Assembly (NCBI GenBank): GCA_964017185.1 | Contig: OZ024879.1 | Location: 41,113,883-41,177,882 of the forward strand | Source: Rugalucina vietnamica | Taxonomy: Eukaryota > Mollusca > Bivalvia > Lucinida > Lucinidae | DNA: 64,000 bases | Direction: 5' to 3' | Made by a program: the position numbers and the translations under genes | The notes under the pieces: model-generated | Databases searched by the model: none | The model's input: only the letters and a program-made list of their open reading frames with translations | What the model was told of the DNA's origin: nothing | Part shown: one piece after another, positions 1 through 10,349 of the stretch | How positions within the stretch are numbered: the first letter of the stretch is position 1 | How the letters are laid out: every line of letters starts with the position of its first letter

Positions 1-1205
1 GTTACCTTAACTTAATTAAAAATATGAAAACATACATAAGGCGCCAACAGCACAAAAAAATTAAACACCAAGACGTAAAACAAAAAGAACCACCACAGAA
101 GTATCGCCTTGGAACGATCAGTTATACAAAGTTACTGGCGGGCTTAAACCGGTTTTACAGGATCCTAACATCTCCCTCAGCTTCTGCAGTGGTTCATAAC
201 ATTTAGTAAGTTCTTCGGTCCTCGTGGTGAATCTCTAACTAGTCAATGAATCACCAAGAACAAGCAAATAAATAATGATAAACATCCTGATGAATCAAAA
301 ACAAGGACTCACAGATTGAGTAAGCTGCCCGACGATGGAGATCCCTGGGCGCCGAATAACCTACTAACTCCGGAGGAAAAGAAAAACACCAGTTGGACCC
401 CGGTGGGACAAGCAACAGACAAGAAGCCCCAACCAACTAAAATGAATAGCTTTAAGTCGGGGCCATCATAGAGTCTGACGCCCGACCCACCGGCGTGCAA
501 TTAAAGAAGGCAGCATAGTTATCAACCATGATTGGGTTAAAAACTAAGCATGCAGACTGTCGCATAGCATTCAAGTTATAACCTATACGTCTGTAATGTG
601 TCATGATTTTTCTGAACTGAAAAGAAAAATCATTAATTCCTATCAGTTTCTTAAATTTGTAAACTAAGTCACCATAAAATTCAGGTTCCGAAAGGCCCTC
701 ACTTAAAAGGGTCTTTAATCCGACATTATATTTGGAAATCAATTCATAGTGTCTACGATAAAATTTAGAAAAGGTTTTTCGAAGTTTATGATACCGATAG
801 CCCTGTTGGAGAAGTTTTGCCGTTAAACATTTATTTCGAGCGTTGAAGTCTGTAACATGATTGCAGACTCTAGCAAACCTAATAAAAGTTTGTCTTGGCC
901 TTCATTGACACAAACAGAAAACTTTACAGGAAAATCGTTTAAGTGGGCATTTACTACAGACACTTCATCAGTATCTGTCTCCAGATAAGCCCTGGTACCA
1001 TCAAGCTCCTGTTTTAAGGTGTTAACGTAGTGAAGCCTACAAACGACAACAACATTGTTTGCGGCTTTGTCTGCCGGAACCAAGGGTAACAAACTGGTCG
1101 GGAGTCTTTCAATGCGGCTAACGGGATAAGCGCAACTATATTTAGCAGCACGGAAAATTTTGGATAACCGTTCTCGGACTCCGCGTACTTCATATCTCAA
1201 AGCTC
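1..1205 (-). mobile_element. Penelope-like retroelement copy, 3' part, internally deleted
   Basis: Minus-strand copy running off the left window edge; its last ~130 bases (3' end) lie outside. Reading from 1205 down: an RT N-terminal piece with the motif PADKAANNVVVV (about 1080-1045), then an abrupt join near 881-891 to the RT C-terminal segment (LIRFARVCNHVTDFN at about 890-835, then KYNVGLKTLL and FNPIMVDNYAAFFNC down to about 500), then a conserved 3' untranslated stretch. The ADK..VVV block, GIPMGT and YLDD motifs in sister copies, and the SQLIRFARVC block near the end are what I know from Penelope-like RTs. No GIY-YIG endonuclease is visible after the RT. The whole RT core is missing and the frame is broken at the join, so this copy is dead. 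An unclassified non-LTR RT is the alternative. Confidence 0.65.
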
Positions 1206-3106
1206 TTAATAGTTAACAATCTACCCCTCTTTGTCGCGGACAACCGCGATAAAGATGATTATTTATGTTCTTTGATATGGCTTTATGATGGCTCACCTTA
1301 CAAACTGTACAGACCATTTAGAGTTAATCATATACTGGCTAATAAACACTGTTAATTGACAATTAAATGCTTAATAACGTTACGTCAGGTGACGTTGACG
1401 CGGAGCTTACCACGTTAGTTACCAAGTAAGATGGACACAGTAAGAAGAAACATGTAAAAGTTAAATTCTGTGAAAATAATTTATAATTTCCAGTTCTTGT
1501 TTTGTGTTCGCCACACTCTTTTCTTTCCCGCACTTATCAATTCCTCTTTGGACAAAGTTTCTAGTTGTTTGCCATCTACTAATCCTAAGGTTGGGTCATC
1601 ATTTTCCCGGAACCTTTTTAATATTTGGACTTCCATTCCTACACTCAAAAAGTTATCTTTACGGTTAGCGTGTTGTCAGACAGAGTGAGGCAGCCACGTG
1701 GTACTTTCCTTATATAATACATGTTCGAGGCACCGACGGGAAACTTGCAATAGTTAATAATCGTAGCGATTTATTCAATATCGTGTTCAATTAATTATTG
1801 TTACATGTATTTTATTTATCTGCATTAATTCTGAGTCAGTCGATCTTTTCCTGATCACTCGCCTGATCATCACATCAAGGATGGGTTTTGTGTGTTTTGG
1901 TGAAATATACAAAGAGGCAAAAACATGGTTATTACGGTGATAGTGTCTCAGATTCCGATTCAGCTACATATACAATGCCAATGACAGACTTAAGGGTAAA
2001 CATTACTATTGTTTATGAGCATACTGTTTGCGCAACGTCGGCGTTTAGTATGTACATGTTACGCGTAGTTTTTAACGTTGTTTTGTTTTGATTTCTCAAT
2101 GACGTTGCAAGCTGTAGAATCTTATTCTGTTTGTTTCTGCATAATTAAGGCCTAAAGCGGATATACATATTGTTCATTTTTATCTTAAAAGAAGTTCTGT
2201 GGCATTTGATATACCCAAATTCGTGTATAAGTTTAATTACATGTGAAAACGTTTATTTCGCTATTGATGACGTCGCATAAATATACGCGACTTGGCGTTA
2301 AAACGAAAAAGGCGGGAATATTGAACGTTTTTTTTCTCTATATCTTCCGACGCAAACCGGTGACCCCCACTTTTTATTTGAACTTTTAAATGGTTACCAT
2401 GTTTCCTATCTGTTGGTATAATTTAATCAAAATCATATGCGCAGTTTATGAGATATCGCAAAAATACGTACTTTTCTAGGTTTGAAAAGATGGCGGGAAA
2501 GTTAATTTTGCATGTAATCTCCTCAGTTTATGAGCAAATAGTATCAAAATGTAACAAAATAACACTCATCGTGTGTTTAAGTTGTTTTTGCAGTAATAAT
2601 ATAGATATTAAAACACATGTCCGCTACTAGTGCGGTTTTCTGAAATTCACGAGAAATATCCAAAAAGTTCTGATACCATGGAAACGAGGCCGGTGACTCC
2701 CAACTTTTATTTCGATTTTAGTCCAAGGATACAATTATCTTGAAGCATAGGAAGTTTCATGAAAATCATATGCGGGAATTAAATAGTAATGTTTCCATTT
2801 AAGCAAGTAGTCTCTGGTTCACCGGGGACATTGAAATTATTGCTTCATTTAGGAGCTGACTAGGGGTGTGTGGGACTCTGGAGACCAGGAGTGACAATTT
2901 TCAACTTGCCCAAAAGACTTTTCCTAGCTGTTGTATAACTTAACATTTTATTTTTGTAAATAAGCTTGCAAACGGAAACTGATCTAAATAAAGGCCTGTA
3001 CAAAAATCTCCAGAAACACTGCTTAAACCTGCTAGTTCCATATATCTAGGTAAAAGATCCACCGGACACGCGGAAGAATTTCCTTTACTAATTAATATTT
3101 CATTAC
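1206..3106. other. Intergenic, no gene seen; diverged duplicated block
   Basis: No convincing coding frame. A block near 2355-2445 (CCGGTGACCCCCACTTTTTATTT ... AATCATATGCG) recurs in diverged form at about 2690-2780, which suggests an old interspersed repeat. The rest is AT-rich sequence with short stop-limited frames. Confidence 0.5.
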
Positions 3107-3362
3107 TGGAGTATATGCACTTTATACTAAGACAATATCATACCCTAACAGAGCCTCTAGTCTTGTACTAATTATATACCTAGCTAGATTAAAACTATCA
3201 TTGCCTCTTAAATAGCAGCATTATTAGAGTAGCATTCGACTGTGTGGTATTGTTCTTGTTTGGTTCCATCTACATGTAAATAAAGTATATAATCTTAGAT
3301 GTGAGTTACTTTATTGTGGTTAAATCCAGAATTATATAAAAGCCTAACACTCGGACACTACA
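3107..3362 (+). repeat. 5' LTR of Ty3/gypsy element
   Basis: Begins TGGAGTATATGC at 3107 and ends CTACA at 3362, five bases before the primer site. It carries an AATAAA-type signal near 3278-3283. Its first 157 bases match the partial LTR at 8351 almost perfectly. The end is set by the primer site rather than by a second full LTR, so it may be off by a few bases. Confidence 0.85.
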
Positions 3363-3367
3363 TAAAA

Positions 3368-3385
3368 TGGCGACGAGTAAAAGTG
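3368..3385 (+). promoter_or_regulatory. Primer binding site, tRNA-Ser type
   Basis: TGGCGACGAG just after the LTR complements the 3' end of a tRNA ending CTCGTCGCCA. From memory that is the acceptor end of metazoan tRNA-Ser(GCT), a primer used by Mag-like Ty3/gypsy elements. Ten bases match before the first mismatch. Confidence 0.75.
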
Positions 3386-3655
3386 GTGGAACTAGGAAAT
3401 TATTGTTTAAATACAGAATAAAACATGAACTTTGATTAAATTCAGTGATACGATTTAATTCGGGACATATAAGTGTTTAAATACAGAAACAAGAACACAC
3501 TGTTGATTAAATTCAGAGACAAGATTAAATTCTGGACATATCGTTGTTTAAATACAGAAATATGCGATTCAATTCGGGACTAGTTTAAATACGGACATAT
3601 GCGATTTAATTCGGGCAGAATCATTGTTTCAATAAAGGTTATAATTTTAGTAAGC

Positions 3656-4885
3656 ATGGCGGTGGCTCTACATGATGTTCAACAACTCAAAGCTTTTGAC
3701 ATCACGAGTACGAGTGGGATTGGACCAAGATGGAAACGGTGGATAAGAGCGTTTGAGTTGTACGTCGACGGGAAAGGTGTGACGGATATAGACCAGAAGA
3801 AAAGTTTACTATTACATTGTGCTGGGATGGACGTTCAGGATGTGTTTTATACTTTAGCTGCAGGAACTGGGGACGATGCATATGAAAAAGCAAAAGATGC
3901 GTTAAACACATATTTCAATCCTTTGTCAAATGTACCATTTGAAAGACACCAGTTCAGAACAACTGCACAAAAGGAAAATGAAACTGTAGAACGTTTAAGA
4001 CAGAAAGCAGAAAGTTGTGAATTTGGTAATGCAGATGCAGTTGACATACAAATAAGAGATCAGATTGTAGAAAAATGCAAAAGGCATAACTTGAGACGAA
4101 AACTGTTAGAGAAGGGTAGAGCGTTGACATTGAAACAAGTGAGAGAAATCGCCAGAGCTTTTGAGGACTCTGAGCAGCAAGCTTCCAGTATCGAGGGAGT
4201 GACACAAGAAGTAAACAAATTGTCGTTGAGGGGTAACAGAACAGGTGCACGTGGTGCAAGGCCAAAACATAATGCTCTGGAGAGACCTGTGAAATTGATT
4301 TGTTACAGTTGTGGGCAAGAAGGACATATGAAGAAAAGCCCAAATTGTCCAGCAAAAGGTAAACAATGTCGGAAGTGTAAGAAATACAATCATTTTCAGA
4401 AAATGTGCAGGTCAAAAACAGTAAAAGAAAAGAACTTTGGACAGAAAAATGAAATACGTAAAATGAAAGTAAGACAAGTAGAAGAAAATCATGGGAGTGA
4501 TCAGGAAAGTGAAAATGGAGACTATACATTTCTCGTGACAAATGATAATGACAGTGACAATTCAAAGATCATGGTGGATATTGGTGGCGTATCTTTAAAT
4601 ATGTTGATTGACTCAGGTTCAAGCTGTAACATCGTGGATAGAGACACATGGGAGAGACTGAAACAAATGAAAATTAAATGCGAAACCAGTAAGCAGACCA
4701 AGAAAATATTTTCATATGGAAGCAAAGATCCTCTTAAGGTTGCCGGTACATTTTGGACAAATATAACTGTTGGAGACAGAACATTGGAAAATGTGGAATT
4801 TATAGTTATTGAAGGACATGGAAAACCACTACTGGGTCGGAAAACATCATTGGACCTTGGAATATTAAAAAATGGGACCATCTGA
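3656..4885 (+). CDS. gag: Gag-protease polyprotein of Ty3/gypsy element
   Basis: Structural protein plus aspartic protease. The frame is open from 3599, but the ATG at 3656 (A at -3, G at +4) has the better context and gives about 409 residues starting MAVALHDVQQL. Two zinc knuckles follow: C216-C219-H224-C231, with an H-x6-C spacing longer than the usual x4, and a canonical C238-C241-H246-C251. A retropepsin active site LIDSGSS sits at about residues 317-323, with a later LLGRKTSLDLGIL block typical of the protease C-terminus. Protease in the gag frame rather than in pol is a known arrangement. It ends at TGA 4883-4885, overlapping pol in the +1 frame. No internal stop is present, so it is probably functional. 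Confidence 0.92.
   Translation: MAVALHDVQQLKAFDITSTSGIGPRWKRWIRAFELYVDGKGVTDIDQKKSLLLHCAGMDVQDVFYTLAAGTGDDAYEKAKDALNTYFNPLSNVPFERHQFRTTAQKENETVERLRQKAESCEFGNADAVDIQIRDQIVEKCKRHNLRRKLLEKGRALTLKQVREIARAFEDSEQQASSIEGVTQEVNKLSLRGNRTGARGARPKHNALERPVKLICYSCGQEGHMKKSPNCPAKGKQCRKCKKYNHFQKMCRSKTVKEKNFGQKNEIRKMKVRQVEENHGSDQESENGDYTFLVTNDNDSDNSKIMVDIGGVSLNMLIDSGSSCNIVDRDTWERLKQMKIKCETSKQTKKIFSYGSKDPLKVAGTFWTNITVGDRTLENVEFIVIEGHGKPLLGRKTSLDLGILKNGTI
4865..4885 (+). promoter_or_regulatory. Candidate +1 frameshift site between gag-pro and pol
   Basis: Gag reads TTA AAA AAT GGG ... TGA. Six A residues (4867-4872) let a P-site tRNA-Lys on AAA slip one base forward to AAA, after which pol continues from the ATG at 4872. 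The pol frame has a TAA at 4866-4868 directly upstream, so any switch must happen in this 17-base window. Re-initiation at the ATG at 4872 is the alternative. Confidence 0.55.
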
Positions 4886-7766
4886 GGTAAATTCTATAAA
4901 TTCTACCAAAATGACAAAAGATCAAATTATACATGACTATAATTCCAAATGTTTCGAAGGGTTTGGAAAACTGAAAGATTTTCAACTTCAAATTCCGATT
5001 GATCCAGAAGTAGAGCCAGTTATACAAAATGTGAGACGAGTACCATTCAATTTGAGAGAAAAGCTAGGAAATAAGTTGGATGAGCTTGAGAAATTGGACA
5101 TAATTGAAAAAGTCAATGAGCCGAGTAAATGGATTTCTCCAGTTGTCGTTGTTCCAAAACCCGGGGGAGACATACGTTTATGCGTGGACATGCGCCAGCC
5201 AAACGAAGCGGTAAAACGGGTACGTCATTTCATTCCGACGATAGATGAACTGTTGCAGGACATGAACGAATCAACGGTATTCAGTAAGCTCGACATAAAA
5301 TGGGCTTATCATCAGATCGAATTAAGACCAGAGTCAAGGGAGATAACTACGTTCATCACACACAAGGGGTTATACCGATATAAACGTTTGAACTTTGGAA
5401 TAAGCTGTGCGGTAGAAATGTTCCAAAAAGTAATTCAACAAGTCATACAGGGGTGTGATGGAGTACAGAATATTCTGGATGACATTATTGTGCATGCTCC
5501 GAACCAGGAAGAGCACGATAAAAGGTTACAAAAATTGCTTAGTGTGTTGCAAGAAAAAGGAATTACGCTAAATCGTGAAAAGTGTGAATTCAGTATGCCA
5601 AAATTGGAATTTATGGGTCTTGTGTTGTCAGAACGTGGTGTCGGTCCGTCCGAGGCTAAGGTCTCTGCAGTCATGAATGCGCGAGAACCGATGAGCGTAT
5701 CTGAGGTACGTAGCTGGTTAGGTCTAGTTCAGTATAATGCAAGATTTATACCGGATCTAGCGACCGTTTCCGAGCCGTTGCGAAAGCTTACACACCAGAA
5801 CGCAATGTTCAAATGGGGCCAGGCTGAACAAAAGTCGTTTGATCAGCTGAAGAAATGTTTGGCAAATGCTGAAACGCTGGGGTATTACGATAAGAATGCT
5901 CCGACACAAGTTATCGCAGATGCTAGTCCAGTAGGATTAGGGGCCGTGTTAACACAGAAACATGGAGATGATTACAGAGTAATTTGCTATGCAAGGCGTA
6001 GTTTGACTGATACTGAAAAAAGGTATTCGCAGACCGAAAGAGAAGCGCTAGCTCTTGTTTGGGCCTGTGAAAGGTTCCATGCTTGGTTATTTGGATCAGA
6101 TTTTGAATTATTGACAGATCATAAACCGCTCGAGACTATTTTCTCGCCAAAGTCAAGATCAAAATCATGTGCGCGAATCGAACGTTGGGTTTTACGTTTG
6201 CAGACGTACAAGTTCAAATGTCGTTACATAAGTGGCAAGAAAAACATCGCAGATACATTGAGTAGGCTGTTGAGTAAGAAAATAGAAAATTCAACATATG
6301 ACATGTCGAAAACCGTCGAGTCTGATGAGTATGTTAAATTTGTTGCTCGTGAATCGACACCGGTAGCAATGACTACACGAGAAATTGAGAGAGTATCAGA
6401 TACGGATCCAGAATTAATCGCGGTGCGAGAATGCCTCTTGAAAGGTAAATGGGATAAATTACCATTTAAGGAATACTTACCTTTTCGGGATGAGTTGTCA
6501 GCTATAGGTAAATTAGTTCTGAGGGGTACACGAATTGTAATTCCAAAGGCATTAAGAGAACAATGCTTGACATTAGGTCATGATGGGCATCCTGGAATTG
6601 TAAGCATGAAAAGAAGATTGAGATCTGTTGTTTATTGGCCTGGAATTGATAAAGAAATTGAGGATATTTGCAAAGCATGTTTTGGGTGTCAATTGGTTAG
6701 CCAGCCAACAAAACCTGAGCCTATGACAAGAACAGATTTACCATCTGGACCGTGGGAACACTTATCTGCTGATTTGTTAGGTCCATTACCTGACGGGAAT
6801 TATGTTTTTGTTTTGGTTGATCTATACAGTAGATTTTTCGAAATTTCAATCACGAAAAATTTATCTGCCGAGAAAATTACACAAATTATGTGGAAAATGT
6901 TCATAACACATGGCTTACCAAATTTGGTACAGACTGATAATGGTTCGCCTTTTCAAAGTCAATATTTCAGTAATTTCATGAAAGAAAATGGTATTAACCA
7001 CAGGAGAGTAAGTCCATATTGGAGTCCAGCCCAGGGACAGGTTGAGCGCGAAAACAGATCAATTTTAAAGCGTATAAAGATTGCACAAACCGAGAAACGC
7101 GACTGGAAAACAGAACTTGATCATTATTTACTCATGTACAGGAGTACACCTCATTCAGTGACAGGCGTGAGCCCTGCCGAGGCTCTTTATCGTAGAAAGT
7201 TGCGTACAAAATTGCCGCCGTTGACAGATTATTCATCATATGACCAAGAAATGCGAGACCGAGATGCTGAGCAGAAAGAAAAGGGCAAGGTATATGGTGA
7301 TAAACGTCGAAATGCGTGCAAAAGCGACATGAAATCGGGTGATACTGTTTTGATGAAGCAAGATATGCAAAATAAGTTTCAGAGTCAATTCAAGCCTAAT
7401 CTGTTCAAGGTTTTGAATAAAACGGGAAATAGTGTACTTGTAGAGTCAGATCAGGGGGTGAAATATAGGCGAAACGTTACACACGTGAAAAAGTTTCACG
7501 AACGAACCTCAGATAGGCAAACATCGAATGAAAATTCTTATTTGCCGCATTCAGATCGCGAAATATCGGTCGAAACATCGCAAGAGCCTATTACGGAACC
7601 GGGTTCGCCTCTGACAGCACTGGCTCCTGATGATAAAAATAGTGTCAAAGTGCCTGAAAATGGAATACATTCTGATTCGGGGTCAACACCGGTGAAACGA
7701 TACGATTTACGTTCAGACAGAGAAAGAACAGTACCAAGGAAGTTCAGGGACTTCGTCATGGATTAA
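4872..7766 (+). CDS. pol: Pol polyprotein: reverse transcriptase, RNase H, integrase
   Basis: 964 residues, no internal stop. RT: LDIKWAYHQI at about 140-149 (catalytic D141) and QNILDDIIV at 200-207, where the usual YxDD reads ILDD but both aspartates are kept; NFGI precedes it at 174-177. RNase H: D350 in IADASPVG, E391 in TEREAL, D416 in LLTDHKPL, D461 in NIADTLSRL. Integrase: zinc motif H570, H573, C603, C606; catalytic D634 (SADLLGP), D689 (QTDNGS) and E725 (VERENR), with 35 residues between the last two, as in the family. The C-terminal ~200 residues are basic and then acidic, without a recognisable chromodomain. With intact catalytic residues and near-identical LTRs it could still supply enzyme in trans. 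It lies directly downstream of gag, +1 frame. Confidence 0.95.
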   Translation: MGPSEVNSINSTKMTKDQIIHDYNSKCFEGFGKLKDFQLQIPIDPEVEPVIQNVRRVPFNLREKLGNKLDELEKLDIIEKVNEPSKWISPVVVVPKPGGDIRLCVDMRQPNEAVKRVRHFIPTIDELLQDMNESTVFSKLDIKWAYHQIELRPESREITTFITHKGLYRYKRLNFGISCAVEMFQKVIQQVIQGCDGVQNILDDIIVHAPNQEEHDKRLQKLLSVLQEKGITLNREKCEFSMPKLEFMGLVLSERGVGPSEAKVSAVMNAREPMSVSEVRSWLGLVQYNARFIPDLATVSEPLRKLTHQNAMFKWGQAEQKSFDQLKKCLANAETLGYYDKNAPTQVIADASPVGLGAVLTQKHGDDYRVICYARRSLTDTEKRYSQTEREALALVWACERFHAWLFGSDFELLTDHKPLETIFSPKSRSKSCARIERWVLRLQTYKFKCRYISGKKNIADTLSRLLSKKIENSTYDMSKTVESDEYVKFVARESTPVAMTTREIERVSDTDPELIAVRECLLKGKWDKLPFKEYLPFRDELSAIGKLVLRGTRIVIPKALREQCLTLGHDGHPGIVSMKRRLRSVVYWPGIDKEIEDICKACFGCQLVSQPTKPEPMTRTDLPSGPWEHLSADLLGPLPDGNYVFVLVDLYSRFFEISITKNLSAEKITQIMWKMFITHGLPNLVQTDNGSPFQSQYFSNFMKENGINHRRVSPYWSPAQGQVERENRSILKRIKIAQTEKRDWKTELDHYLLMYRSTPHSVTGVSPAEALYRRKLRTKLPPLTDYSSYDQEMRDRDAEQKEKGKVYGDKRRNACKSDMKSGDTVLMKQDMQNKFQSQFKPNLFKVLNKTGNSVLVESDQGVKYRRNVTHVKKFHERTSDRQTSNENSYLPHSDREISVETSQEPITEPGSPLTALAPDDKNSVKVPENGIHSDSGSTPVKRYDLRSDRERTVPRKFRDFVMD

Positions 7767-8336
7767 ATGGATTTATATGTTTAAATATGCATGTATTTCA
7801 TATTCGTATAATCATGGATGTTTTATGATTTTTGCTTTGTTTGTTATATGCATTTGTGAAAGTGTGACTTCTCACCTTAAGCTACACAAGGACAGGCTTC
7901 TATGATACAAAGGTGAATGTACTGACTGTGTGGGTGTGTGGTATAAAATTCCATTCACTGTGGGAATACATTTCATTGCTGATAAACTGGACAACTGATG
8001 TTCATTAATTTCTCTGATTCAGAGGCTCTTAAGATACTGAAAGACATTAATCTTAGATTATCAAGTGTAAACAAGACACAGACTATTAGACAAATTATAA
8101 AGTCATTATATGCATGAAATCTTAGAAAGGCGTATCTTAAACAATGTTTTCACTGGTATTTTATGTCATGATTGTTTTCTTTACAGCTAAACATGAAAAG
8201 ATAATGTGTTTCATAATTGGATTGGAGATAAAATTTCAAGTGTTTTCTGTACTTGGTTAACTTTGGTTCACTCTATAAAATTACCGTAGACTAAAATTAC
8301 CGTAGACAAAGTAATTTTTGCCTCTAAAAAAAAAAT
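7767..8336 (+). other. Non-coding 3' region of the Ty3/gypsy element
   Basis: About 570 bases between the pol stop and the polypurine tract. No env-like frame or other coding potential is visible. A short direct repeat (AAAATTACCGTAGAC) lies at about 8278-8307. Confidence 0.6.
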
Positions 8337-8350
8337 AAGAAGGAAAGGGA
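8337..8350 (+). promoter_or_regulatory. Polypurine tract
   Basis: AAGAAGGAAAGGGA immediately precedes the TG of the 3' LTR, the expected position of the plus-strand primer. Confidence 0.85.
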
Positions 8351-8507
8351 TGTAGTATATGCACTTTATACTAAGACAATATCATACCCTAACAGAGCCT
8401 CTAGTCTTGTACTAATTATATACCTAGCTAGATTAAAACTATCATTGCCTCTTAAATAGCAGCATTATTAGAGTAGCATTCGACTGTGTGGTATTGTTCT
8501 TGTTTGG
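8351..8507 (+). repeat. 3' LTR, truncated after 157 bases
   Basis: Matches the first 157 bases of the 5' LTR with one difference, then switches at ...TTGTTTGG to LINE sequence starting GTACATCTTTAAAG. About 100 bases, including the polyadenylation signal, are missing. Two G residues are shared at the junction, consistent with a deletion joined by microhomology. Confidence 0.88.
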
Positions 8508-8978
8508 GTACATCTTTAAAGATTTCTTTCAAGTTATTAGCATGAGAACAAGCAATCTGCTTTGCTGCAGAGTCAGTGCATTCTACAAGAAAGTGTTTAA
8601 CTGTTAACGGCGTATCACAGCCAATGCATTTAGGTTGATCTTCTCGCTTTAATAAGTAGGAATGTGTTATTCTTGTATGGCCAATTTGGAGACGAGCGAG
8701 ACGCGAGAACGATTTCTTCTCGTTTCGAAAGTTTATGAATTACTCTTGGTCGTTTAATGATCGGTTCACCTTCCCTCAATTTATCAACCTTCGCTCCGTT
8801 CCAGATTGTTTGCCATTTGTCAGTGATGTACTCGTTAATAAAAGGTTTAAAATTGACATAAGGAATTTTAAAAACAGTTTCTTCTAGATTTAATGATTCT
8901 TTTTCTTCTAGATTTAACGATTCTTTAGCGTTCTTATCAACTTTCTCATTGCCATAGATACCTAAACCCAGCAATAAG
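8508..8978 (-). mobile_element. LINE fragment (RNase H C-terminus and CCHC-like tail)
   Basis: Minus-strand fragment of the LINE seen whole at 62.0-64.0 kb. It starts at IGIYGNEKVDKNAK (last RNase H aspartate) and runs through KPFINEY and DKWQTIWNGAK to the CIGCD-like zinc tail. It carries a private 24-base duplication giving SLNLEEKESLNLEE. Both ends are broken: the lower against the truncated LTR, the upper after CCCAGCAATA. It lacks the LINE 3' end, so it is a deletion remnant rather than a fresh insertion. Confidence 0.8.
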
Positions 8979-10345
8979 GTAGGCTATTTTAGGCCCTCCA
9001 GCTAACCAACTTATATCATCAAACTTTCTTTCATGTCGTCCTTCCTTGCAAATTGGGTGAATACAGTTCGTCTCAAAACAAGGGAGCAACATAAACACGT
9101 ATTTCGATAGGTACTTTTTCACAGAGTGGCTATCAATCATGTGATGTACACTTGAGAAATAGTCAAATGATTCAGGTTTGTCAAACCTTAATTTGTCCTT
9201 TTCCTTTTTTTACGTTTCAAGAATGTAAGCAAATCATTTCGTCTGTTTACCAGGTCTGATTCCTTAGCTCCTTTATTCATCACCAGTTTTGTTCCCAGAC
9301 ATGGGGCTCCACGCACATGGTCATTATAAACGTTAGTACCCACTTCCATGTTTTCAGTGATTTTACATTCATCAAGTCCTTTTTCATTTTTATTAGATCC
9401 CATTAGAGTTGTAGGAATGAACAAGTTGGCACGGGCTTTTGAAATACATCCATTCATAAGCTCTACCTTATTCCGATATGATCCCCAACTTTCTGTGGTT
9501 GTGATCAATGTACATACCTTTCGATATTTAAAAAGCCTTTCTGCCCAGAGAAACTGAATTTCTACATGTGTTGGTCTTTCATCCACCGCTCCATCAACTG
9601 TTATACAGTCAATCATATATTTTCTGTATATTGTTGGCAAATCAATTACTCCAGACTTAGGAATGTCTTTTCCATATCCTACCAAGATTCTGCATTCCTT
9701 GCAAGTAGCTTTATGGTACATTTAGCAATATTTGTGCCTCAAAAAGAAACCTCTTCTAATGGACATTTTAACTGGGAAATGAATAAACCATCTTCAACTC
9801 TAGAAACATCAATGTCTGACAAATTTTGTCTGACTGCTTTAACAACTTTTCGAAAACTTGAATCACTGTTCAGGTTGCCTGCTGTGTGATAATTTGCTTC
9901 TGCAGCAGGCTTAAAAGAAATTCATCTTCCGTATTTGATTTCTGGGATTCAGTGCTTGTGTTCTGTGATGCCGTATTTATGTTTAGAGCCTTAGATGCAG
10001 GAGTGTACTGTGATTCAATTGTGTCCTGTGATTCCGTACTTATGTTTTGGGCACCAGGTTCATTTGTGTCCTGTGATTCAGTACTTGTGTTCGGGTCACC
10101 AGATACAATACTTGCGTCCTGTATTTGTAAATTTGGTTTAAAAAAACTATCAATGGAGAAGGAAGATGCTTTTTTAAATCCCATTAGATCAAAAGCTTTT
10201 ATATTTTCTTTAGTTTTTTTTTTTTTACTTGCGCATCTTTCATCTCTAATACAGTTAACTCTTGTAACTGTCTCCTCTGAGCTCTTAAATCTGTCAAGTT
10301 TGTTTGTAGAATCTATTGCTCTGTTCAGTTCGTTAACCAAAACTT
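8979..10345 (-). pseudogene. Broken copy of an uncharacterised multi-copy gene
   Basis: Minus-strand pieces in collinear order but different frames: 10340-9870 (basic start, KKKKTKENIK, then a Thr/Ser/Gln-rich stretch repeating STESQDT), about 9880-9735 (LNSDSSFRKVVKAVRQNL ...), 9721-9188 (ATCKECRILVGYGKDIP, VELMNGCISKARANLFIPTTL, ending in a lysine/arginine cluster) and about 9185-8985 (SVKKYLSKYVFMLLPCFE, CIHPICKEG). Blocks like VELMNGC..ANLFIPSTL and MLLPCF...HP.C recall large families of unnamed proteins in bivalve and cnidarian genomes. That is memory and I can give no function. Frame changes near 9870, 9740 and 9190 mark it as decayed, unless introns explain some of them. Confidence 0.5.
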
Positions 10346-10349
10346 AAAC

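Larger units (their letters stand above)
3107..8507 (+). mobile_element. Ty3/gypsy LTR retrotransposon, coding-complete, 3' LTR truncated
   Basis: Order: 5' LTR (3107-3362), primer binding site (3368), leader, gag-protease (3656-4885), pol with RT, RNase H and integrase (4872-7766), about 570 bases of non-coding tail, polypurine tract (8337-8350), partial 3' LTR (8351-8507). RT-RNase H-integrase order places it in Ty3/gypsy, and the tRNA-Ser-type primer site with the HDGHPG integrase zinc motif suggests a Mag-like lineage (family knowledge, not tested). The shared 157 bases of the two LTRs differ at one position by eye (TGGAG versus TGTAG), so the insertion is recent. The 3' LTR stops before the polyadenylation signal seen in the 5' LTR, so normal 3' end formation is lost. 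The sequence following it is an unrelated LINE fragment, so target duplication cannot be checked. Confidence 0.93.

Noticed and set aside
3702..5191. Long minus-strand open frames opposite gag and pol
   Set aside because: They are mirror frames of strongly coding plus-strand genes and have no independent signals.
3107..8507. Endogenous retrovirus with envelope
   Set aside because: No env-like frame with signal peptide or membrane helix lies between pol and the polypurine tract; it is a plain Ty3/gypsy element.
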